From contig CP053716.1 in the NCBI GenBank assembly GCA_013201155.1, positions 124,001 to 188,000 of the forward strand: a stretch of DNA of 64,000 nucleotides, in the 5' to 3' direction. Every line of letters starts with the position of its first letter. Position 1 is the first letter of the stretch. A program made the position numbers and the translations under genes. Under the pieces are notes generated by a model. The model ran no database searches and was not told where the DNA came from. It saw only the letters and a program-made list of their open reading frames with translations. The stretch comes from Berryella wangjianweii. Its GTDB lineage: Bacteria; Actinomycetota; Coriobacteriia; Coriobacteriales; Eggerthellaceae. This document shows positions 1 to 8,557 of this stretch, piece after piece.

Positions 1-1
1 G

Positions 2-490
2 GTAGGGGAGGCCGGGCATCCCGAGGTGGAGGGTCTGGTGGCCTGCGCCCTTGAGCGCACCGACCGCGTGTACGCCGTTACCTCGGCCGATCAGCTTCCC
101 GCCGACATCCAGGCCCCGGTGGGCATCGTGGTGCAGACCACCCAGCAGCGCGAGGCGCTTGACTCGGTGGTGGCCGCGCTGCGCGGTCGGGGGATCGAGC
201 CCGAGGTGCGCAACACCATCTGCTTCGCCACCTCCCAGCGTCAGGGCGCCGCGGCCGACCTGGCCAGCGAGGTGGACGCCCTCGTGGTGATCGGTGGGCG
301 CAACTCGTCGAACACCACGCGCCTGGCCGACATCTGCAAGGAGCGCTGCCCGCGCACCTATCATATCGAGTCGGTGGACGAGATCGACCCCGCGTGGTTC
401 GCGGGTGCGGAAACCGTGGGCATCACCGCCGGCGCATCCACCCCCGAAGACCAGATCGACGCGGTTCAGCGCCGTCTGGAGCAGCTGTGA
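2..490 (+). CDS. ispH: 4-hydroxy-3-methylbut-2-enyl diphosphate reductase, C-terminal part
   Basis: Last enzyme of the MEP isoprenoid pathway, reducing HMBPP to IPP and DMAPP on a [4Fe-4S] cluster. The frame is open at the window edge, so the gene start lies outside; 162 residues are visible of a usual 280-310. Family marks seen in order are GHPEVEG with a substrate-binding His, a TICFAT..RQ segment with one cluster cysteine, the NSSNT substrate loop, and GITAGASTPE near the end. Its stop overlaps the GTG of the next gene, indicating translational coupling. Identification is secure; only the N-terminal part with the other cluster cysteines is missing from view. Confidence 0.95.
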   Translation, partial: VGEAGHPEVEGLVACALERTDRVYAVTSADQLPADIQAPVGIVVQTTQQREALDSVVAALRGRGIEPEVRNTICFATSQRQGAAADLASEVDALVVIGGRNSSNTTRLADICKERCPRTYHIESVDEIDPAWFAGAETVGITAGASTPEDQIDAVQRRLEQL

Positions 491-2037
491 CCCTGCTTTC
501 GGGCACCGACGCGCATCCCAGCTACCCTGGAGACGACATCGCCCGGGCCGCCGTGCGCGCCGCCGATCCCTCCCGCGCGCCCTTCGACCCCGCGGCCTCG
601 TTTGACGCCCTGGCCCTGGCGGCTCGTCCCGCTGCGTCACCCGCCTGCGCCCCCGACCCGGCTGCCGTGGCGGCCGCGGCCTTTCCCACCCATGCCCTCA
701 TCCAGCGGGTCGAGCCGGGCTCGCCCGCCGACGACGTGGGCCTGCATGCCGGGTGCTACATCACCTCGGTTGACGGAAGCCCCCTGCGCGACGTGATCGA
801 CTGGCGCTGGCTTGCCAGCGACGACGTGGTGGAGCTGGGCTATGTGGACACCGAGGGCGACGCGGGCACGGTGGAGGTGGAGCGCGATCCCGGCACGGAC
901 TGGGGCATCGAGTTCGAGGGCCTGGTGTTCGACGACGTCATCCAGTGCCGCAACGCCTGCACCTTCTGCTTCATGCACCAGCTGCCGCGTGGCATGCGCC
1001 CCTCGCTGTACCTGCGCGACGACGACTTCCGCCTGAGCTTTCTGGTGGGCACCTTCGTCACGCTGACGAACCTCGCCGCCGAGGACGAGGCGCGGATCAT
1101 CGAGCAGCGCATCACGCCGCTGCATGTGTCGCTGCAGGCCACTACCCCCGAGGTGCGACGTCGCATGATCGGCCGGCGCGCGCAGCACGGCATCGAGGCG
1201 CTCGACCGCCTGCTGGACGCGGGCATCGAGGCGCACGCTCAGATCGTGCTGGTGCCCGGGCAGAACGATGGCGACGAGCTGACATCGACGCTAACCTGGT
1301 GCTATGAGCGCCCCGGCATCCTTACCGTGGGCGTGGTGCCCCTGGGCTACACGCGCTTTCAGAAGCGCTTCGAGCGCAGCTTCGAGGGGCCCGACGACGC
1401 CCGCGCCCTGCTGGAGGACATCGCGCCCTTCCAGCGCCGCGCCCAGGCCGAGCGCGGCACGCCCTGGGTGTTCGCCGCCGACGAGTTCTACGCCAACGCG
1501 TTTGCCGACAACCTGGCCGCCCACGTGCCGCCCGCTGCGCACTACGGGTCGTTCTCGCTGTTCGAGGACGGGATCGGCATCATCCGCTCGTTCCTTGACG
1601 ACTGGCAGCGCGCCTGCGCCGACGGCGCGGTGGAGGCCTGCGCCCGTGCCCTGCGCGCATCCGGTACGCGCGCGCTTCTGGTGGCGGGCTGCGCCCAGCG
1701 CGGCTTCCTCACGCCCAGCGTGGAGTCCAGCGCTCTTCACGGGCTGCTGGTACCCCTGTATGTGGAGAACGAGTACTTCGGCGGGAACGTGAACGTGACG
1801 GGCCTGCTGGTGGGAGCGGATGTGAGCGCGCGCATCAAGGACGTGCTTGAACAGGAAGGATGTTGCGATGACCTGTTCCTTCTGCCGCGCGTGATGTTCA
1901 ACGACCACGGCGTGATGCTCGACGACCTGACGCTTGACGACGTGGCCCGCATGACGGGCGCGCGGGTGCGCATGGTATCCTGTTCGCCGATCGACTACCT
2001 GCGCGAAATAGAGCACCTTGCCCGGTGCCGCGCATGA
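487..2037 (+). CDS. DUF512 family protein with PDZ-like and Fe-S (radical-SAM-like) domains
   Basis: A 516-residue member of the conserved DUF512 family, sometimes annotated as a putative radical SAM or Fe-S protein; its function is unknown. A PDZ-like segment (IQRVEPGSPADDVGLHAGCYI) lies around residues 75-100. It is followed by a C-x3-C-x2-C cluster motif at C154, C158 and C161 (CRNACTFC), the spacing expected for a radical-SAM [4Fe-4S] site. The GTG at 487 overlaps the ispH stop by three bases and is preferred to an upstream ATG at 394 that would overlap ispH heavily. It sits directly ahead of der, as in many Firmicutes and Coriobacteria. No reaction can be assigned. Confidence 0.85.
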   Translation: MTLLSGTDAHPSYPGDDIARAAVRAADPSRAPFDPAASFDALALAARPAASPACAPDPAAVAAAAFPTHALIQRVEPGSPADDVGLHAGCYITSVDGSPLRDVIDWRWLASDDVVELGYVDTEGDAGTVEVERDPGTDWGIEFEGLVFDDVIQCRNACTFCFMHQLPRGMRPSLYLRDDDFRLSFLVGTFVTLTNLAAEDEARIIEQRITPLHVSLQATTPEVRRRMIGRRAQHGIEALDRLLDAGIEAHAQIVLVPGQNDGDELTSTLTWCYERPGILTVGVVPLGYTRFQKRFERSFEGPDDARALLEDIAPFQRRAQAERGTPWVFAADEFYANAFADNLAAHVPPAAHYGSFSLFEDGIGIIRSFLDDWQRACADGAVEACARALRASGTRALLVAGCAQRGFLTPSVESSALHGLLVPLYVENEYFGGNVNVTGLLVGADVSARIKDVLEQEGCCDDLFLLPRVMFNDHGVMLDDLTLDDVARMTGARVRMVSCSPIDYLREIEHLARCRA

Positions 2038-2055
2038 CCCAAGTGAGGAAACCCC

Positions 2056-3378
2056 ATGAGCCTTCCCCTCGTAGCTGTGGTCGGCCGACCGAATGTCGGC
2101 AAGTCCATGCTGGTGAACCGTATCGCCCAGGCCGATGAGGCCATCGTGCACGAGATGCGCGGCGTCACGCGCGACCGCTCGTACCATGTGGCCGATTGGA
2201 ACGGCGTCAAGTTCACGCTGGTGGACACGGGCGGCATCGAGATGGGCGACGAGGACGCCTTCCAGGCGTCGATCCGGCATCAGGCCTTCACGGCCGTCGC
2301 CCAGGCCGATGTGATCGTGTTCCTGGTGGACGGGCGCGCGGGCATCAACGCCGACGACGAGGAGGTGGCGCGCATCCTGCGCAAGGGCGACAAGCCCGTG
2401 CTGCTGGCGGTGAACAAGCTCGACACCCCGGGCCGCGTTGACGAGATGTGGGAGTTCTATCAGCTGGGCCTGGGTGACCCCTGGCCGGTGTCGGCCATCC
2501 ACGGGCACGGCACGGGCGACTTGCTGGACGAGGTGGTCGTTCATCTGCGCGCGGCCATCGAGGCAGGCAGTGGGGCGCAGGTGGCGGACGCGGGCGTGAA
2601 CGTGGCCATCATCGGGCGGCCGAACGCGGGCAAGTCGTCGCTCACCAACAAGCTCACCGACGCCGAGCGCTCCATCGTGTCCGACGTCGCCGGCACCACG
2701 CGCGACGCGATCGACTCGTTCGTCACGCACGAGGGCCGCCCCTACACGATCGTGGACACGGCGGGTCTGCGCCGCAAGAGCCAGATCGACGAGGACGTGG
2801 AGTACTACGGCTTCGTGCGCGCCATGCGCGCCATCGACCGCGCCGACGTGGCGCTGCTGGTGATCGACGGCACGCTGGGCCTTACCGATCAGGACCAGCG
2901 CGTGGCCCGGTTCGCCGCCGACCGCGGCTGCGCCATGGCGATCATCCTGAACAAGTGGGACCTGGTGGAGGGCCCCGAGGCCAAGGCCGAGGTGCGCGAG
3001 CGCATCGCCGACCGCCTGATGTTCGTGCGCTACGCCCCGGTGGTGGCGATCTCGGCGCTGACCGGCAAGAACGTCCAGCGCGTGTGGGACGTGGTGGACA
3101 AGGCCTACGCGAGCTTCCGCTCCACCATCTCCACCAGCCAGCTGAACGCCTGGCTTGCCGAGGTGCGCGAGTTCGGCCACACGGTGTCGCACGGCAAGGC
3201 GGTGCTGCGCATGAAGTACGTCACCCAGACGGGCACCGAGCCGCCCGAGTTCACCTTCTTCGTGAACAGGCCCGACCTGGTGGACGATAACTTCGAGCGC
3301 TACCTTGAGAACCGCCTGCGGACGCGCTTCGACCTGGAAGGCACGCCCGTGCGCCTGAAGTTCAAGAAGAAGGACTAG
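2056..3378 (+). CDS. der: Ribosome biogenesis GTPase Der (EngA)
   Basis: A 440-residue double GTPase needed for 50S subunit maturation. It carries two complete G domains in tandem, with P-loops GRPNVGKS at residues 10-17 and GRPNAGKS at about 187-194. DTGGIE and DTAGLR switch motifs and NKLD / NKWD specificity motifs are present, and a KH-like C-terminal domain rich in basic residues ends in KFKKKD. Length matches the family. A GAGGAA ribosome binding site at 2045-2050 fixes the ATG. It is separated from DUF512 by 18 bases and from plsY by 3, so all are probably one operon. Confidence 0.97.
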   Translation: MSLPLVAVVGRPNVGKSMLVNRIAQADEAIVHEMRGVTRDRSYHVADWNGVKFTLVDTGGIEMGDEDAFQASIRHQAFTAVAQADVIVFLVDGRAGINADDEEVARILRKGDKPVLLAVNKLDTPGRVDEMWEFYQLGLGDPWPVSAIHGHGTGDLLDEVVVHLRAAIEAGSGAQVADAGVNVAIIGRPNAGKSSLTNKLTDAERSIVSDVAGTTRDAIDSFVTHEGRPYTIVDTAGLRRKSQIDEDVEYYGFVRAMRAIDRADVALLVIDGTLGLTDQDQRVARFAADRGCAMAIILNKWDLVEGPEAKAEVRERIADRLMFVRYAPVVAISALTGKNVQRVWDVVDKAYASFRSTISTSQLNAWLAEVREFGHTVSHGKAVLRMKYVTQTGTEPPEFTFFVNRPDLVDDNFERYLENRLRTRFDLEGTPVRLKFKKKD

Positions 3379-3381
3379 CCG

Positions 3382-4056
3382 ATGGGCACCGCATCCATGG
3401 CCGCGGCGATCGCGTGCACGCTGGGAGTGGCGGCGCTTCTGGGGTCCATTCCCTGGGGCGTGATCATCTCGAAGCTGTTCTTCGGCGTGGACGTGCGCGA
3501 TCACGGAAGCGGCAACATCGGCACCACGAACGCGCTGCGCACCCTGGGAAAGAAGGGCGGGGCCGCGGTGTTCGCCCTCGACTTCGGCAAGGGAGCCGCC
3601 TCGTCGCTGGTGGTGATGGCTGCCGCAGCGCTGCTGGGCGGTGCCGAGGCGGTGCCGCAGTGGTTCCACGACGTGCTGGTGGGAACCGCCTTCGTGGGCT
3701 GCATCTGGGGCCATGTGTTCAGTCCGTGGCTTGGCTTCAAGGGCGGCAAGGGCATCGCGGTGGCCTTCGGGTGCATGATGGCCGCTTTCGGGCCGGTGTC
3801 GGGCCTGGTGAACTTCTCGGTGTTCCTGGTGCTGACGCTGGCCACGCGCTACGTGTCGCTGGGTTCGGTGGCCGCGGCGCTGGTGTGCCCGTTCGTGTCG
3901 TTCGCCACCTTCGGCCCCAACGTTTTCGCCAACCTGCTGTGCCTGCTGGGCGCGGGTACCGTGGTGTGGGCGCACCGCGCGAACATCCGCCGCCTGCTGA
4001 ACGGCACCGAGTCGAAGCTGTCGCTGGGCGGACGCAAGGGAGGCGAGGGCGCATGA
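3382..4056 (+). CDS. plsY: Acyl phosphate:glycerol-3-phosphate acyltransferase
   Basis: Integral membrane enzyme that moves the acyl group from acyl-phosphate, made by PlsX (encoded at 17250), to glycerol-3-phosphate, the first step of phospholipid synthesis. The 224 residues contain the three conserved PlsY loops: GSIPWGVIISK near the N terminus, SGNIGTTNALRTLGKKGG, and GHVFSPWLGFKGGKGIAVAFG, between hydrophobic spans. The stop overlaps the gpsA start (ATGA), so acyl transfer and glycerol-3-phosphate supply are translationally coupled. The C-terminal tail is basic and Gly-rich. Confidence 0.96.
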   Translation: MGTASMAAAIACTLGVAALLGSIPWGVIISKLFFGVDVRDHGSGNIGTTNALRTLGKKGGAAVFALDFGKGAASSLVVMAAAALLGGAEAVPQWFHDVLVGTAFVGCIWGHVFSPWLGFKGGKGIAVAFGCMMAAFGPVSGLVNFSVFLVLTLATRYVSLGSVAAALVCPFVSFATFGPNVFANLLCLLGAGTVVWAHRANIRRLLNGTESKLSLGGRKGGEGA

Positions 4057-5054
4057 GGATCGCCGTGATGGGCGCGGGCTCGTGGGGAACGGCCCTGGCC
4101 CAGGTGGCTTGCGCGAACGGCCATGAGGTGCGCCTGTGGGCCCGCCGCGACGAGGTGGCCCGCGCGATCAATCGGGATCGCCGCAACCCCGGCTACCTGA
4201 GAGACGTCGAGCTGGGCGCGGGCATCGAGGCCACCTCCGACCTCGCGCACGCCCTCGACGGCGCCGAGGCCCTGCTGGTGGTGACGCCCTCGAAGGTGAT
4301 GCGCGCCATGGCGCGCGAGGTGGCGCCGCTGGTTCGCCCCGACCTTCCCGTGGCCCTGTGCTTCAAGGGCATCGAGGAGGGCACGGGCCGCCTGCCCGCC
4401 GAGGTGTTCGCCGCCGAGCTGGGCTCACCCGAGCGCATCGCGGTGCTGTCGGGGCCCAACCACGCCGAGGAGGTGGCGATCGGCATCCCCGCCGCCACGG
4501 TGATCGCCTGCGCCAGCGCGCACGTGGCCTCCTTTCTGCAAGACGCGCTGGGTTCGGGCGCGTTTCGCGTGTACGCCAGCGACGACGTGCCCGGCGTGGA
4601 GCTGTGCGCGGCGTCGAAGAACGTGATCGCGATCGCGGTGGGGGCCTCGTACGGCTCCGGCTGCGGTGACAACACGGCCGCGATGCTGATAACCCGCGGC
4701 ATGGCCGAGATGAGCCGCCTGGTATCGAAGGCCGGCGGCGACCCGCTTACCTGCATGGGCCTGGCGGGCGCGGGCGATCTGATCGCCACCTGCATGTCGC
4801 AGCACTCGCGCAACCGTCGCTTCGGCGAACGCCTGGTGGAGGGCATGACGCCCGATCGGTTCTCGGCCGAGACGGGCATGGTGGTAGAGGGCGCGCTGGC
4901 TGCCCGCAACTTCGAGGTGCTTGAGCGCCGATACGGGGTGGACCTGCCGATCACCCGCGTGGTGCGCGATCTGGTGTGGGGGGACGCCACCATCGCGGGC
5001 GTGCGCCGTCAGCTGCTGGAGCGCTCGTTCAAGGCGGAGTTCTACGGGCTGTAG
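4053..5054 (+). CDS. gpsA: Glycerol-3-phosphate dehydrogenase [NAD(P)+]
   Basis: Cytosolic enzyme making sn-glycerol-3-phosphate from dihydroxyacetone phosphate for membrane lipids. The 333 residues start with a Rossmann fold (MRIAVMGAGSWGTALAQV). Further family blocks are LSGPNHAEEV, the catalytic Lys region CAASKNVIAIAVG, and GLAGAGDLIATCMSQHSRNRRFG. The ATG at 4053 lies inside the plsY stop overlap. Its 3' end overlaps the convergent MGMT-like gene by 13 bases, so no terminator hairpin separates them. Together with plsY it supplies substrate and enzyme for the same step. Confidence 0.97.
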   Translation: MRIAVMGAGSWGTALAQVACANGHEVRLWARRDEVARAINRDRRNPGYLRDVELGAGIEATSDLAHALDGAEALLVVTPSKVMRAMAREVAPLVRPDLPVALCFKGIEEGTGRLPAEVFAAELGSPERIAVLSGPNHAEEVAIGIPAATVIACASAHVASFLQDALGSGAFRVYASDDVPGVELCAASKNVIAIAVGASYGSGCGDNTAAMLITRGMAEMSRLVSKAGGDPLTCMGLAGAGDLIATCMSQHSRNRRFGERLVEGMTPDRFSAETGMVVEGALAARNFEVLERRYGVDLPITRVVRDLVWGDATIAGVRRQLLERSFKAEFYGL

Positions 5055-5533
5055 GGCCCCGCTGCCTGCTGGCGGACCATGCGGCGCTCGTGCTGTCGCA
5101 GGGCGCGGCCCAGCCGCCCCTCCTCCGCGTGCGCGGCCGAATCGGCCCGCACCACGCGATGCACCGGCACTACCAGCGGAACGGGGCAGGCGCGCACTGC
5201 GCTTCCCACCGAGCGATGCGCGCTGGGGCGTCCCATCGCCGCAGCGATCTGGGCGCAGGTGCGCTCATCGGCATAGGGGATCTCCATCACGGCCTGCCAT
5301 ACCCGTCGCTGGAAGGGCGTCGCCTGAAGGTCGAGGGGCAGGTCGATCGCGCGGCGCCGTCCTGCCAGGTACTGCTGCACCTGCGTGGCCGCATCGTTCA
5401 GCAGGGCCGTGGGTCGGTCGTGGCCCTCAAGGGCGTGCGCGCCGAAGGCCACGCGGCAGATGCCCCGATCGGTGGCGGCCAGGGTGATCGGCCCGCGGGG
5501 GGTGGCATAGGTGTGATGGCAGACATGCGGCAC
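5042..5533 (-). CDS. Degenerate O6-methylguanine-DNA methyltransferase homologue (catalytic Cys replaced by Val)
   Basis: The 163 residues follow the MGMT/Ogt fold: an N-terminal RNase H-like part, then FQRRVWQAVMEIPYADERT, GRPSAHRSVGSAVRACPVP and a recognition segment. The hallmark PCHRV is PVHRV here: codon 124, at 5162-5164, reads GTG on the coding strand. The base-flipping Tyr position is Cys93, while the finger Arg (R107) is kept. The usual GYxGG stretch after the active site is also absent. Suicidal alkyl transfer should therefore be impossible. It could resemble alkyltransferase-like proteins, which bind damaged DNA with a PWHRV-type motif, or be a decaying gene; the frame is intact. 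An AAGGAGG site lies just upstream of the start. Confidence 0.8.
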   Translation of the reverse strand: MPHVCHHTYATPRGPITLAATDRGICRVAFGAHALEGHDRPTALLNDAATQVQQYLAGRRRAIDLPLDLQATPFQRRVWQAVMEIPYADERTCAQIAAAMGRPSAHRSVGSAVRACPVPLVVPVHRVVRADSAAHAEEGRLGRALRQHERRMVRQQAAGPYSP

Positions 5534-5707
5534 GGCGCCTCCTTCGCATCGGCTCCATTGTAGAGCAGGCGGGGCCTTCGGGGCCGCGCGAGCCGCGCGC
5601 GCTCAACGCGTGCGCAACGGGTGCCGACCGCGACCGCGCCCGCACGCGTCGGCGCCGCGGCATGGGTTAGAATGAGCTTCCCCACCGTCTTCCAGAGAGG
5701 CATCGCC

Positions 5708-6457
5708 ATGTTCAAGCCCCTGCAGATCGCGCCGTCGATCCTGTCGGCCGACTTCATGCACCTTGCCGACGACATCGCGCTCATGGAGCGCGCGGGCGCG
5801 GCCCTGGTGCACGTCGACGTGATGGACGGCCACTTCGTGCCGAACCTCACCATGGGCGTGCCCATCATCCGTCAGCTGAGGAAGGCCACTGACCTCCCGC
5901 TGGACGTGCATCTGATGATCGAGAACCCCTTGCGCCAGCTGGACTGGTTCCTGCAGGCGGGCTGTCATGTCGTGACGGTCCACGCCGAGACCCTCTACGG
6001 GGCCGAGCTTGACCAGGCTGTTGACCGCATCGTCGAGGCAGGCTGCCTGCCCGCCCTGGCCCTGCGCCCGCGCACGCCGGTGGAGGTGCTGGCGCCGGTG
6101 ATCGGCCGCCTGCACATGGTGCTGGTGATGAGCGTCGAGCCCGGCTTCTCGGGTCAGCGCTACCACGAGGGAAGCGAGCTGAAGGTGGCCGCCGTGGCGC
6201 GCATGGCCCGCGCAGTCGGCAACCACGACCTGCTGATCGAGGTGGACGGGGGCATCGGCCCCGCCACCGTGGGCCTGGTTGCCGCCGCCGGCGCCGACGT
6301 GATGGTGTGCGGCAGCGCCTTCTTCGACGCCGCCGATCCCGCCCGTGCCCTGGCCGAGGTACGCGAGCGGGGAGACGCCGCCCGTCTGGCGGCGCTGCAG
6401 GGACAGGAGGGGCCGCAGGGGTTCTCAGGCCCGAAGGGAGGGGCGGCATGCCGGTAA
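5708..6457 (+). CDS. rpe: Ribulose-phosphate 3-epimerase
   Basis: Pentose phosphate enzyme interconverting ribulose-5-phosphate and xylulose-5-phosphate in the cytosol. The 249 residues form a TIM barrel with IAPSILSADF at the start, HVDVMDGHFVPNLTMG (metal ligands His and Asp), DVHLMIENP, SVEPGFSGQ and EVDGGIGPATV with the second catalytic Asp. An AGAGAGG element 7 bases before ATG 5708 fixes this start over an in-frame ATG at 5621. The C-terminal 20-25 residues are Gly-rich and extend past the usual family length of 215-230. Its end overlaps the next start by 10 bases. Confidence 0.96.
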   Translation: MFKPLQIAPSILSADFMHLADDIALMERAGAALVHVDVMDGHFVPNLTMGVPIIRQLRKATDLPLDVHLMIENPLRQLDWFLQAGCHVVTVHAETLYGAELDQAVDRIVEAGCLPALALRPRTPVEVLAPVIGRLHMVLVMSVEPGFSGQRYHEGSELKVAAVARMARAVGNHDLLIEVDGGIGPATVGLVAAAGADVMVCGSAFFDAADPARALAEVRERGDAARLAALQGQEGPQGFSGPKGGAACR

Positions 6458-7665
6458 GCGTTCCCGATTCGTACGTGTACCTCGACTGGGCGGCAACGGC
6501 TCCGCTGAGCGTCGAGGCAGCCGAGGCCATGGGGCCCTACCTGCAGCCGGGTTCCGGAAACCTGCGGCTCAACGCCAACGCGAACTCGCTGCACGCGCCT
6601 GGACGCGCGGCCTTCGAGGCCTTGGAGCTGGCGCGCCGCTCGTTCGCCCGCGCGATCGGCGCGGCGCGTCCCAGCGAGGTGATCTTCACCTCGGGTGCCA
6701 CCGAGGCCGACAACACCGCGCTTCTGGGCATGGCCCAGGCGGCCTACCGTGCCCGCGAACGCGCGCGCACCGGGGGGTTCACCCCGCACGCCATCGTGTC
6801 GTCGGTCGAGCACGAGGCCGTGCTTGAGCCTGCCGCCCGCCTGCGGCAGCTGGGGTGGCGCGTTACCCTGATCGATCCCGACCGCGCCGGCTTCGTCACG
6901 CGCGAGCGCCTTGAGCGCGTCCTGGACGATGACACGGTGATGGTGTCGGTGCAGATGGCCAACAGCGAGGTGGGGGCCATTCAGCCGATTGCCCAGCTGG
7001 CGCAAGCGTCGCACGAGGCAGGCGCGCTGTTCCACACCGATGCCGTGCAGGCTTTGGGCAAGGCGCCCATCGACGTGCGCGCTCTGGGCGTGGACGCGGC
7101 CTCGTTCTCGGCGCACAAGGTGGGCGGCCCCAAGGGCGTGGGCGCGCTGTACGTGGCGACCCGCCTTCCCTTCGAGGGCTACGCCTTGGGAGGGGGCCAG
7201 GAGCAGGGACGTCGCTCGGGCACGCAGAACGTGTGCGGAATCGCGGGCTTCGTGGCGGCAACCGAGGCCGCCCTGGCACGGCTTGAGGCGGAGGGGCGGC
7301 GCCAGCGCGCGCTGCGCGACCGCCTGTATCAGCGCCTTTCGAGCATTCCGCAGGTGACGGCCACGGTTTCCGTGGAGCCCGCCTCTCAGGACTACCTGCC
7401 CAACGTGGTGCACGTGCTGGTGGACGGCTTCGAAAGCGAGACGCTGGTTCTGCGCCTGGACATGCTGGGCTTCGGCGTGTCGGGCGGCTCGGCCTGCGCC
7501 TCGCACTCGCTTGAGCCCAGCCACGTGCTGAAGGCCATGGGCGTGCAGGGCGATGCGGCCTACGGTGCGCTGCGCGTGTCATTCGGCCACCTTACCAGCC
7601 AGGACGACCTCGACCGCTTCGCCGAGGCGCTGGGTTCGTGCCTGGAGTGGAACGAAGGACGCTGA
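6448..7665 (+). CDS. Cysteine desulfurase (NifS/IscS family, class V aminotransferase fold)
   Basis: PLP enzyme releasing sulfur from cysteine as a protein persulfide for Fe-S clusters or tRNA thiolation. The 405 residues show TSGATEADN near residue 90, HTDAVQALG, the PLP lysine K224 in SAHKVGGPKG, and the persulfide-forming C350 in SGGSACASHS. GAAGGGAGGGG precedes ATG 6448. No iscU, sufU or mnmA gene is adjacent; the mnmA in this window is 30 kb away, so the acceptor cannot be told from context. Naming it iscS or nifS specifically would be a guess. Confidence 0.93.
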   Translation: MPVSVPDSYVYLDWAATAPLSVEAAEAMGPYLQPGSGNLRLNANANSLHAPGRAAFEALELARRSFARAIGAARPSEVIFTSGATEADNTALLGMAQAAYRARERARTGGFTPHAIVSSVEHEAVLEPAARLRQLGWRVTLIDPDRAGFVTRERLERVLDDDTVMVSVQMANSEVGAIQPIAQLAQASHEAGALFHTDAVQALGKAPIDVRALGVDAASFSAHKVGGPKGVGALYVATRLPFEGYALGGGQEQGRRSGTQNVCGIAGFVAATEAALARLEAEGRRQRALRDRLYQRLSSIPQVTATVSVEPASQDYLPNVVHVLVDGFESETLVLRLDMLGFGVSGGSACASHSLEPSHVLKAMGVQGDAAYGALRVSFGHLTSQDDLDRFAEALGSCLEWNEGR

Positions 7666-7700
7666 TCGCGGCTCGGCCGCATGCGAGAGGGGCGAGGCCC

Positions 7701-8534
7701 ATGTCGATGCTCACCGGAACCACGCTGTCCAACGCCTCGCTGACGGTGGCGCAGCTTGAGCGCGCCCTGAGCGAGCGCTTTCCCGCGTCCACCGGCGAGC
7801 CGTGGGACCGCAACGGATGCGTGGCGGGGTTTCCCGACGACGAGGTGTCGTCGGTGGTGGTGGCGCTGGACCCCACCTACGCCGCTCTGTGCGCCACGCG
7901 CGAGTTCGGGGCGAACGTGCTGGTCACGCATCATCCGCTGTTCCTGGACCCGCCGACGCGCTTCGTGTCGTTCGGATGCGGCGACGACGTGGCGGGATCG
8001 CGGGTGCATGCGGCTCTCAGCTGGGGCATCAGCTGCCTGAACTATCACACGCCGCTGGATGCCAGCGTCGAGGCGGCGGTGCTGCCGACCCTGATGGGCC
8101 TTGAGTTCTCAGGCGAGCTGCTGCAGCCCCTGGGCGATGCCCCGCACCTGGGCTACGGGCAGGTATGCGAGCCTGCGGGCGGGGGGCTGACCGTGGGCGA
8201 GCTGGCTGCGCGCTGCAAGGCGGTGTTCGAGCGTCCCGCCCGCGTGTGGGGCGACCCCGACGCGCCGATCGCGCGGGCGGCCACGGCCACCGGAGCCGCC
8301 GGCAACGTGGTTGATGCGGCGCTGGGCGCCGGCGTCGAGTGCCTGGTGTGCGGTGAGGTGAAGTACCATCAGGCCCTTGACGCCTCGGAGCGGGGCCTGG
8401 CCATCATCGAGCTGGGACACGACGTCAGCGAGCTTCCCCTTACCCTGCCCCTTGCGCGCGCGGTTGCCCAGGCGGGCGTCAGCACCGAGCGCATTCACGT
8501 ATACAATCAGGGGATGAACTGGTACAGCGCATAG
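7701..8534 (+). CDS. NIF3-family dinuclear metal-centre protein (DUF34)
   Basis: A 277-residue member of the widespread NIF3/YbgI/YqfO family, which forms toroidal hexamers with a two-metal site. It is often labelled GTP cyclohydrolase I type 2, but its physiological role is unsettled. LVTHHPLF with metal ligands at H77-H78 and the C-terminal block GEVKYHQALDASERGL..IELGHDVSE are the family signatures. It lacks the central PII-like insert of the longer YqfO forms. The nearest strong start is ATG 7701 after a GAGAGGGGCGAG stretch. It is followed after 23 bases by a zinc-ribbon protein gene, a frequent genomic partner. Confidence 0.93.
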   Translation: MSMLTGTTLSNASLTVAQLERALSERFPASTGEPWDRNGCVAGFPDDEVSSVVVALDPTYAALCATREFGANVLVTHHPLFLDPPTRFVSFGCGDDVAGSRVHAALSWGISCLNYHTPLDASVEAAVLPTLMGLEFSGELLQPLGDAPHLGYGQVCEPAGGGLTVGELAARCKAVFERPARVWGDPDAPIARAATATGAAGNVVDAALGAGVECLVCGEVKYHQALDASERGLAIIELGHDVSELPLTLPLARAVAQAGVSTERIHVYNQGMNWYSA

Positions 8535-8557
8535 CGGTAACCGACGATAGGAGAGCG

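Noticed and set aside
1291-3975. An 894-residue minus-strand open frame opposite DUF512, der and plsY
   Set aside because: Antisense shadow in a high-GC genome with His-rich composition; der and plsY on the plus strand are complete and certain.
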